Below are positions 1 to 5,085 of a DNA stretch of 8,580 bases, in pieces. Each line of letters starts with the position of its first letter. Position 1 is the stretch's first letter. Under the pieces are notes generated by a model, which did not search any database, had not been told where the DNA came from, and saw nothing but the letters and a program-made list of their open reading frames with translations. Origin of the DNA: Syntrophobacter sp. SbD2 (GTDB lineage: Bacteria > Desulfobacterota > Syntrophobacteria > Syntrophobacterales > Syntrophobacteraceae); NCBI GenBank assembly GCA_900290385.1, contig OMSV01000081.1, positions 1 through 8,580 on the forward strand, given 5' to 3'. A program made the position numbers and the translations under genes.

Positions 1-132
1 GATCCTTTGCACATCGAACTTTGGTTTTTCCTGCAGGCATGCACCAATTATCGACATCACCAACTGGCTCCCGTAAATGCCGACCTTTCGCGTCCCTTTC
101 ACTTGCTCATCCATCTGATATTGTTCCAGCAT
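1..132 (-). CDS. 5' end of an unidentified gene, cut by the window edge
   Basis: An open frame starts at ATG 132 and reads leftwards off the window for exactly 44 codons without a stop. The peptide begins MLEQYQMDEQ and, from about residue 16, continues KVGIYGSQLVMSIIG and then a helix-like stretch and a second strand ending FDVQRI. This beta-alpha-beta pattern resembles the first elements of a response-regulator receiver-like or Rossmann-like domain. That is a guess from shape only, because no phospho-acceptor region is in view. An in-frame TGA lies upstream at about 191, and no strong Shine-Dalgarno sequence precedes the ATG, so the start could also be one of the TTG codons between them. 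The end of the IS remnant lies only 70 bases upstream of the start, so the insertion sequence may have altered this gene's promoter. Confidence 0.5.
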   Translation of the reverse strand, partial: MLEQYQMDEQVKGTRKVGIYGSQLVMSIIGACLQEKPKFDVQRI

Positions 133-189
133 GAAGAATATTCTATAGGTACAGATTGTAGTTGTTTGCGTCAAGTTCTGCAAATTCGA

Positions 190-207
190 TCAGGCATATG
201 AGCCTGA
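190..207. repeat. Small inverted repeat abutting the IS end
   Basis: TCAGGC at 190-195 pairs perfectly with GCCTGA at 202-207 across a six-base loop, ATATGA. The right arm overlaps the tip of the left inverted repeat of the IS remnant. The octamer TCAGGCAT at 190-197 recurs in the same orientation at 792-799, just inside the other end of the element. It may be an IS-end structure or an operator for the gene at 132; nothing decides between these. Confidence 0.35.
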
Positions 208-218
208 ATAATGCGTCA
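203..218 (+). repeat. Terminal inverted repeat, end distal to the transposase start
   Basis: CCTGAATAATGCGTCA is the inward-reading tip of the IS remnant. It matches the tip at 817-802 at 13 of 16 positions, and one base further out (G202 and C818) also pairs. The octamer TGCGTCAA at 212-219 within it recurs at 167-174, 45 bases away and outside the element. Confidence 0.6.
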
Positions 219-428
219 ACTTGACCCCCAACTGGAGGCGAACCGCATTTTGCGGATCGGATTCTGGCCCAAAACTTCTAGAACAATCCCAAGGCTCACA
301 AAATCATACGATTTACCAATCAGACATGCAAGGATATGTCAATGAGACCGGTTTTTGCAATTTTAGGACACACCTCCTTCCCCGCAGTTGAGGGTCTCGT
401 TCCCCCGCCCCATAGTGTTGGGTGGGCC
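219..428. other. IS-internal segment without recognisable transposase sequence
   Basis: Between the broken transposase frame and the left inverted repeat lie about 210 bases that do not translate into any IS1380 C-terminal sequence I recognise. On the minus strand one frame stays open across the join at about 458 and down to a TGA near 310. It starts ASRNVEFSLEAH and contains a Gly-Gly-Gly-Thr-Arg-Pro stretch. I have a vague impression that similar text recurs in hypothetical proteins of related bacteria, which would make it part of a dispersed repeat, but I cannot confirm that. A gene here is not supported. Confidence 0.3.
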
Positions 429-722
429 TCAAGCGAAAACTCCACGTTCCGCGAGGCGGTCATTGCAATCCTCATAGCCTGCCGCAACCGGATAGACTCT
501 CTGCCGCAGCAGTTGGAGCAAGGAATGATCCGTATGTCGAGGCGATCTCAGGTCGTCAATTTGAGACACAGCACCACTGAGGATGTTGACTCGCTGATCG
601 ATCTCCCTCATGAGAAGAAACCCGGTATCGGTGGTGATCTTTGCGCCCTGAAAATCAATGCTGATGGATCTGTCGAAATCCGGCCTTATGGTCCCTGTCT
701 TTTTCTCACCAACTGCGCGCAT
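429..722 (-). pseudogene. IS1380-family transposase, N-terminal fragment
   Basis: The frame starts at ATG 722, preceded by the purine run GGAGGGAGGG seven to nine bases upstream, a good ribosome-binding site; a further in-frame ATG at 761 lacks one. Residues about 18-88 carry the IS1380 N-terminal signature: SIDFQGAKITTDTGFLLMRE, then a DLRSPRHTDHSLLQLLRQRV block ending in GYEDCND. In the family this leads into a DDE nuclease domain of about 350 more residues. Here homology stops right after GYEDCND (about position 459), followed by nine unrelated residues and a TGA. None of the catalytic acidic residues remain, so the product cannot be an active transposase. A TATAAT box at 787-782, with a poor -35 inside the inverted repeat, could have been its promoter. 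Confidence 0.75.
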
Positions 723-801
723 GCAGCTTTCCCTCCCTCCGACGAATTTCAACCATAACATCAGATAATTGTGACAAATGCATTATAATTGTCAGGCATG
801 C

Positions 802-817
802 TCACGCATAATCCAGG
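802..817 (-). repeat. Terminal inverted repeat, end upstream of the transposase
   Basis: Read on the minus strand from 817, the sequence is CCTGGATTATGCGTGA. It resembles the opposite tip at 203-218 at 13 of 16 positions and lies 80 bases upstream of the transposase start codon, as expected for the left end of an IS1380-type element. Just inside it, TGACAA and TTGTCA (773-778 and 790-795) form a further six-base inverted repeat with an 11-base spacer around the TATAAT box. Confidence 0.6.
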
Positions 818-967
818 CCAAGATACTCCCGTTTCCGGCTGCTCTTTTTTCGCTTTGCGCTTCCCGCGCCTTTTTTTGTCGACTAAAATACTCCCGCAAG
901 CGTCTAACCGGCTGAATACACTAATATCCAATCCCTTCGACAACTTTTCCCAAAGGGGAGGACTAAC

Positions 968-1768
968 GTGATAAAGAGCGGAGTTATTATCGGCATTGGA
1001 ACGGTTATCCTTGTCATTGGCCTTTCGGGTCTGGGTCTTTTGCAGACCGGGGTGTTCCTGGTGTTCCACCCAACCGAAGTGAAATTGCCCGAACCCGTAT
1101 CCAGCCAACAATCCCAGGGCCCGGTGAACCAAACTGAGACCGCTACTGCATCGGCCCCTCAGGCCGGGGTGGAACCAGGGACCCCAAGCGGCCCGAACCT
1201 ACCGGAGAGTGCTCCTCAGGGGAGCCAACCCCAATCCGGAGACCTTGCGGTAGTAAAACCGGTCCCCCAGGCAGGCAACGGCGAGAGCAGTTATCAAAAA
1301 CAGGATAAATTTGCGCACTTCCGGTCCTCACCGGTTCAGATCCAGAGAGAACTCTCGCAGGACGCCAAGACAACTCGATCGCCAAAATACGACGAGAAGC
1401 GCAGCCAGGCCCGCCTCAAATCCGGATCGGAGCGCTACACGCGCAGGACGCCTTCGGCTTACAGGGCGCAGCCTGTTGTGATCAGGTTCAATTTCGATCC
1501 GGCCCGGGATCGCGGACTTAATGTGGCGCAGGTACATTCGGGTGACAAAATAAGGGTGAAGTGGCGGCAGGTCGGGCAGGTTGGCCGCGGGGTTTACTTC
1601 ACTTTTTCCAGGAAGCTCAATTCACCGAAGGGCGCTGTTTTAAAGCTGAAGACGAGGTATTCGTTCGCTCACCCGGTTATGTACCGGACTGATCGGGGCT
1701 ACTATGTAATCGAGGTGAAAATCTATCCGGGTAACCGGTGGAACATCAAGCCGAGGAGTTTTGTATGA
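968..1768 (+). CDS. Single-pass membrane protein of unknown function
   Basis: I do not recognise this 266-residue protein. The start is GTG at 968, supported by GGGGAGGA at 955-962 with a five-base spacing. Residues about 5-32 form one strongly hydrophobic segment after a lysine, so the protein is probably anchored in the inner membrane with the rest outside. Residues about 40-168 are low complexity, rich in Pro, Gln, Ser, Gly and later Lys/Arg, and look like a flexible spacer across the periplasm. Residues about 169-266 form a compact, basic, strand-rich C-terminal region (PVVIRFNFDP, then HSGDKIRVKWRQVG, then GVYFTFSRKL, ending NRWNIKPRSFV) that may be the functional domain. The stop overlaps the next start as ATGA, so the two genes are translationally coupled. 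I see no good promoter between the IS end and the gene. Confidence 0.8.
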   Translation: MIKSGVIIGIGTVILVIGLSGLGLLQTGVFLVFHPTEVKLPEPVSSQQSQGPVNQTETATASAPQAGVEPGTPSGPNLPESAPQGSQPQSGDLAVVKPVPQAGNGESSYQKQDKFAHFRSSPVQIQRELSQDAKTTRSPKYDEKRSQARLKSGSERYTRRTPSAYRAQPVVIRFNFDPARDRGLNVAQVHSGDKIRVKWRQVGQVGRGVYFTFSRKLNSPKGAVLKLKTRYSFAHPVMYRTDRGYYVIEVKIYPGNRWNIKPRSFV

Positions 1769-2040
1769 GCCGATTCTGTCTAACCATGTTGTTTTCGGTT
1801 ATGTCCGTGGCCGGCTTAGGCCTGGTTCTCTACGCACTTCTGGCCGGGGGCCCGCCTCGCGGAGCGTCGAGATCCGGCGCGGGGAGTATGGGGGCCGGTC
1901 TTGGTGACTCTGCCGGGGAACCTGGCGGGGTTCTCGATCTTGATATGGGTCATGAAGGTCTAAAACACTGGGAAAAAAAGCCCTTCAACCCGGATAAGTA
2001 CAAACCGGAGCCTATCGCGGCCAGGAATAAAATTCCCTAG
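1765..2040 (+). CDS. Small membrane-anchored protein of unknown function
   Basis: The product has 91 residues from ATG 1765, whose first base lies inside the end of the preceding gene (ATGA overlap). GAGGAG at 1753-1758 is a good ribosome-binding site six bases upstream. An in-frame ATG at 1738 lacks such a site and lies further inside the upstream gene. Residues about 5-27 form one hydrophobic segment (MLFSVMSVAGLGLVLYALLA), followed by a Gly/Ser-rich stretch (about 28-60) and a charged tail with HWEKKPFNPDKYKPEP. The plan is that of its upstream partner in miniature: membrane segment, flexible linker, polar tail. The coupling suggests the two products work together, perhaps in one envelope complex. 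No family is recognised; an uncleaved signal anchor and a cleaved signal peptide are both possible. Confidence 0.72.
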   Translation: MSRFCLTMLFSVMSVAGLGLVLYALLAGGPPRGASRSGAGSMGAGLGDSAGEPGGVLDLDMGHEGLKHWEKKPFNPDKYKPEPIAARNKIP

Positions 2041-2136
2041 AGGCTTCCACGTGAAGACGCGGGCATACGTATAGGCGAAATATAGCCGAATTTTTCGGAT
2101 GTGACAGCAAATCTCGGGAAGGCAGCCGAAAAGGGG

Positions 2137-2156
2137 CCGGCCTCACGGGAGGCTGG
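2137..2156 (+). other. GC-rich hairpin without a U-tract
   Basis: CCGGCCTC (2137-2144) pairs with GAGGCTGG (2149-2156) through eight pairs, one of them G-T, around the four-base loop ACGG. No T run follows directly, but the terminator at 2164-2187 starts eight bases further on. It may slow polymerase or protect the 3' end of the two-gene transcript. A weaker hairpin, CCGAA-TTT-TTCGG, lies upstream at 2086-2098. Confidence 0.4.
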
Positions 2157-2163
2157 AGGTCAT

Positions 2164-2187
2164 CTCCGGGATCCGCGAGGTTTTTTT
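2164..2187 (+). terminator. Rho-independent terminator of the two-gene unit
   Basis: CTCCGG (2164-2169) pairs with CCG and GAG (2173-2179, with C2176 bulged) around the loop GAT, followed by G and seven T residues (2181-2187). It sits 124 bases after the stop at 2040 and ends transcription before the converging serC gene. The same left arm can instead pair over a longer range (CGGGATC 2167-2173 with GATCCCG 2189-2195), a fold that would put the T run in a loop. Confidence 0.6.
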
Positions 2188-2251
2188 CGATCCCGCAGGC
2201 TGACTAACCGAGGGCAAGCCCGCACCGCAGAACTCCCCCAAAAGTCTGCGT

Positions 2252-3337
2252 CTAACCGTGCTTTGCGGCAAAATATTTCATGTAATCGACAAGCACCTTG
2301 ACCGCCTCAAGGGTTACCGCATTATAGATGGACGCCCTTAAGCCGCCGACCGAGCGGTGTCCTTTCAACCCGGTCAATCCGGCTTCAACCGCCCCTGCCA
2401 AAAATCCTTTCTCCAACTCGACGTCAGGCAGCAGGAATGTGACGTTCATGCGTGAGCGCGAATCCGGTCTGGCCGTTCCCCGGTAGAAGTCCTGGCTGTC
2501 AATAAAATCGTAGAGAATCCGGGCCTTTTCGTCGTTTATCTTCTCCATGCAGTCCAGACCTCCGACGGTCTGTTCGATCCATTTTAACACCAGTTCGCAT
2601 ACATAGATAGAAAAGCAGGGTGGTGTATTGTAGAGAGATTTGTTTTCAGAATAGGTCGTGTATCTGAGCATCGTCGGAAGTTCTTTGGGAACTATTTCCA
2701 GCATGTCTTTGCGAATAATGACCAGGGTAACCCCCGCCGGACCGATGTTTTTCTGCGCCCCGGCGTAAATCAGCCCGAAGGGGCGCGGATCGAACCTGCG
2801 GCTGAATATGTCTGAGGACATGTCGCTGATAAGAGGCGCAGCCCCCGGGCCCGGGAAGCTCCTCCACTGGGTGCCCCGGATAGTGTTGTTCGAGGTTATG
2901 TGCAGATAGGCTGCATCCTGATTGACAGGGACTTTTTCCGGGATGCAGGTAAACTCCATGTCCTCGGAGGTTGCGACCACGCGCACCTCTTTGCCCAGTG
3001 TGCGGGCTTCCTTTATTGCCCTGGTCGACCAGGTCCCGGTGTTGACGTAATCCGCCGGCTTGCCGGCAACCGCAAGGTTCATAGGGACCATTGAGAATTG
3101 GAGGCTTGCGCCTCCCTGAATGAAAAGGACCTGATAGCTGTCGTCGAGGCCCAGCAGGCGCCGGACCCTCTGAACTGCGCTTTCGAGAACGGTTTCAAAA
3201 CTCTTGGACCGATGGCTTATTTCCAGCACCGACATGCCTGAGCCTTGAAAATCGAGCATTTCCATCTTTACCTGCTCGAGCACAACGAGGGGCAGGGCAG
3301 CCGGCCCCGGATTGAAGTTGAAGACTCGACGGGTCAT
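2252..3337 (-). CDS. serC: Phosphoserine aminotransferase
   Basis: This PLP enzyme transfers the amino group of glutamate to 3-phosphohydroxypyruvate in serine synthesis, and in many bacteria also acts in pyridoxal phosphate synthesis. At 361 residues it matches the family length (E. coli SerC has 362). The N-terminus NFNPGPAALP and the motif SHRSK (residues 41-45) are typical. GGAS at 75-78 holds the cofactor phosphate region, Asp172 (SDMSSD) should contact the pyridine nitrogen, and Lys196 in AGAQKNIGPAG is the expected Schiff-base lysine. The conserved C-terminal segment GHRSVGGLRASIYNA is present. GAGGAG at 3351-3346, eight bases before the ATG, fixes the start. The gene stands alone, with no serA or serB beside it. 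I see no clear terminator after its stop; transcripts would run towards the convergent unit ending at 2040. Confidence 0.96.
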   Translation of the reverse strand: MTRRVFNFNPGPAALPLVVLEQVKMEMLDFQGSGMSVLEISHRSKSFETVLESAVQRVRRLLGLDDSYQVLFIQGGASLQFSMVPMNLAVAGKPADYVNTGTWSTRAIKEARTLGKEVRVVATSEDMEFTCIPEKVPVNQDAAYLHITSNNTIRGTQWRSFPGPGAAPLISDMSSDIFSRRFDPRPFGLIYAGAQKNIGPAGVTLVIIRKDMLEIVPKELPTMLRYTTYSENKSLYNTPPCFSIYVCELVLKWIEQTVGGLDCMEKINDEKARILYDFIDSQDFYRGTARPDSRSRMNVTFLLPDVELEKGFLAGAVEAGLTGLKGHRSVGGLRASIYNAVTLEAVKVLVDYMKYFAAKHG

Positions 3338-3416
3338 GGGTCTTTCTCCTCTATCGCTGAATAGTAAACGGATGAACGGGATCTTGGAGTTTTTACCTAT
3401 TCACCTATGCTTTTTT

Positions 3417-3446
3417 TTGTCAATTTCTTTTTCGAGTTATTATTAT
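3417..3446 (+). promoter_or_regulatory. Candidate sigma-70 promoter for pepA, in the divergent region
   Basis: TTGTCA (3417-3422) and TATTAT (3441-3446) are separated by 18 bases and match the consensus at five of six positions each. A start near 3453 would give a leader of about 78 bases. On the opposite strand a perfect TTGACA (3423-3418) overlaps the same -35 site and points at serC, but its -10 region (TAGGTA near 3399-3394) is poor. If both are used, the two promoters would compete for the same bases. Confidence 0.45.
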
Positions 3447-3490
3447 AAGACCTAATTGCGGATGAATAGATCGGTGGGGGTTACACCTTG

Positions 3491-3505
3491 GGCGGGCCAC
3501 CCGCC
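3491..3505 (+). promoter_or_regulatory. GC-only hairpin in the pepA leader
   Basis: GGCGGG (3491-3496) pairs perfectly with CCCGCC (3500-3505) around the loop CCA. It ends 15 bases before the ribosome-binding site GAGGA (3521-3525). No T run follows, so it is not a terminator. It could stabilise the mRNA 5' end or be an operator for a dimeric regulator. Confidence 0.35.
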
Positions 3506-3530
3506 GTGATACCCTCAAGTGAGGAATTGA

Positions 3531-5060
3531 ATGCAGATTGAATGGCAAATTGCTCCTTGTGATGAGTGGCAGGCTGATGGTCTGATTTTCTTTGTTTTCG
3601 AAAAGCCCCACGAATATCTTCCCGGTTTGAGGGGGTTTCTTGAAGGTGTTGGAAAGTGGCTCGCTGTTTCCGCTGCGTTGCCCGACTTTCAGGGCAAGCC
3701 CTCTGAGCTGGCCGTCGTTTATGCGCCTGCCGGTGAGGTGCGGGTCCAGCGCGTCATACTTGCCGGTCTTGGCCCGGCAGAACAATTCGAAGTCGAAAAG
3801 CTGAAAAACGCCGCCGCGTTCGCTCTTAGAAAGTGCCGCGAGATGGGCATAAATAGGCCGGGGATCCCAATATCGGCCTTCGAAGGGTTTCCCTGCGAGC
3901 CGTCTTCATGCACAACAGGGGGTCTGCTGAGGGAGGGACTCACCGGTGCGATGGCCGGGCTTCACCGTTTCAGTGAAATGAAGACCAAGAACTCCGATGT
4001 CCCGCAAAGCCCCGAGTCCATCCTGCTTCTGTGCGATGCCGATCCGGGACCCGTTCTGCGGGAAACCGCCGTCTTGGCCCAGTCTGAAGTAGCGGGGATC
4101 GTGCTGGCCAGAAACCTGACAATATCTCCAGCCAACCGGGCGACCCCCGGATTTATTGCCGAAACCGCATCCGAAATTGCTGCAAAATTCGGGTTCCAAA
4201 TCGAAATAATCGACCTGGATTCGGCGCGGTCCCTGGGCATGGGGGCCTTTGACGCAGTCGCCAAAGGCAGCACCGAACCCGCTTATGTCATCGTCATGGA
4301 GCATGTGCCGCCCGGGACCGGTAACGATCCTCCGATTGTTTTTATCGGCAAGGGCATCACTTTCGACACGGGAGGCATTTCGCTCAAAGGAAGAGATAAG
4401 CTGGAAGAAATGAAGCAGGACATGGCTGGGGCTGCATCGGTTTTGGGCGCCTTCGAGGTGATCGGCCGCACCGGTCTTGCGAGGCGAGTAGTGGGCATAC
4501 TTCCCTGCACGGAAAATATGCCCGGCGGCCGGGCATATAAGCCCGGAGACGTGTTTCGCTCCTATTCGGGACAGACTGTAGAGGTCATAAGCACCGACGC
4601 TGAAGGCAGGATGGTGCTCTGTGATGCGCTGGCCTACGCCGCCAGCCGCTTCAAACCCGCACTCATGATCGATATCGCCACCCTTACCGGGGCCAGCATC
4701 ATCGCTCTTGGCAGAGATGTCGCCGCAGTTTTGGGCAACAGCGAAGAACTGGTCCGTTCCATTCAGCAGATCGGCGCCTCAATTGGGGAAAAATTCTGGC
4801 CGTTGCCCCTGTGGGATTCTTACTTCGAGGCTTTGAAGAGCGATGTGGCCGACATGAAAAATGTCGGGGACCGCAGCGCCGGGGCGATCGTTGGGGCAAT
4901 GTTTCTCAAACAGTTCGTGCCGAAGGAAATTCCCTGGGCGCACCTCGATATTGCCGGCACCGCATGGACCGACAAAGACACCGGCTTTTCTCCAAAGGGC
5001 GCAACCGGTTTCGGGGTAAGGACCCTGTTTGAAATCGCGCGCAGGTGGCCTGAACTCTGA
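3531..5060 (+). CDS. pepA: Leucyl aminopeptidase, peptidase family M17
   Basis: A cytosolic, normally hexameric metallopeptidase that removes N-terminal residues, leucine preferentially, in peptide turnover. The E. coli member also binds DNA in Xer recombination and in carAB control; nothing here shows whether this one does. The 509 residues fit the family (E. coli PepA has 503). The variable N-terminal domain spans about 1-165 and the catalytic domain about 185-505. Expected metal ligands and catalytic residues are visible: Lys274 and Asp279 in GKGITFDTGG, Lys286, Asp297 in KQDMAG, Asp356 and Glu358 in STDAEGR, and Arg360. Ser354 replaces the Asn of the usual NTDAEGR signature. The C-terminal WAHLDIAGTAW block (469-479) is intact. 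The start is set by GAGGA five bases before ATG 3531. It converges on gspD with 25 bases between the stop codons. Confidence 0.95.
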   Translation: MQIEWQIAPCDEWQADGLIFFVFEKPHEYLPGLRGFLEGVGKWLAVSAALPDFQGKPSELAVVYAPAGEVRVQRVILAGLGPAEQFEVEKLKNAAAFALRKCREMGINRPGIPISAFEGFPCEPSSCTTGGLLREGLTGAMAGLHRFSEMKTKNSDVPQSPESILLLCDADPGPVLRETAVLAQSEVAGIVLARNLTISPANRATPGFIAETASEIAAKFGFQIEIIDLDSARSLGMGAFDAVAKGSTEPAYVIVMEHVPPGTGNDPPIVFIGKGITFDTGGISLKGRDKLEEMKQDMAGAASVLGAFEVIGRTGLARRVVGILPCTENMPGGRAYKPGDVFRSYSGQTVEVISTDAEGRMVLCDALAYAASRFKPALMIDIATLTGASIIALGRDVAAVLGNSEELVRSIQQIGASIGEKFWPLPLWDSYFEALKSDVADMKNVGDRSAGAIVGAMFLKQFVPKEIPWAHLDIAGTAWTDKDTGFSPKGATGFGVRTLFEIARRWPEL

Positions 5061-5085
5061 CACTTGCAGTCTCTTCGGCCCTCCG

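Larger units (their letters stand above)
203..817 (-). mobile_element. IS1380-family insertion sequence, internally deleted remnant
   Basis: The element is bounded by two inverted repeats. CCTGAATAATGCGTCA reads inward from 203, and CCTGGATTATGCGTGA reads inward from 817 on the other strand; 13 of 16 bases agree. The tip pattern CCT.GATT.T.CGT is close to the known ends of ISEcp1, an IS1380-family element (recalled, not searched). Inside is the N-terminal part of an IS1380-type transposase, reading from the right end leftwards. At 615 bases the element is far shorter than the roughly 1.6-1.7 kb usual for the family, so most of the transposase has been lost. I see no target duplication: the flanks are ATGAG on the left and CCAAG on the right, which suggests an old or rearranged copy. 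It could move only if a transposase were supplied from elsewhere. Confidence 0.65.

Noticed and set aside
7..201. Plus-strand open frame of 64 codons at the left edge
   Set aside because: No ribosome-binding site, odd composition, and the opposite strand holds a more protein-like frame from 132 leftwards.
336..758. Plus-strand open frame of 140 codons across the IS remnant
   Set aside because: It lies antisense to the transposase fragment, which has clear family homology and a ribosome-binding site; no support for its own start.
856..880. Short GCGC-TTCCC-GCGC hairpin followed by CTTTTTTT on the plus strand
   Set aside because: The stem has only four pairs, and no plus-strand gene precedes it that would need a terminator.
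884..889. TAAAAT as a -10 box for the membrane-protein gene at 968
   Set aside because: No acceptable -35 hexamer lies 15-19 bases upstream.
823..896. Nine-base direct repeat ATACTCCCG at 823-831 and 888-896 just outside the IS end
   Set aside because: It does not flank the element as a target duplication would (both copies lie on the same side), and nine bases can recur by chance.
761..1132. Minus-strand open frame of 123 codons spanning the IS end and the start of the membrane-protein gene
   Set aside because: It crosses the inverted repeat and is antisense to a well-supported start; its composition looks non-coding.
2101..2301. Plus-strand open frame after the two-gene unit
   Set aside because: It runs through the terminator hairpins and into the end of serC, with a GTG start and no ribosome-binding site.
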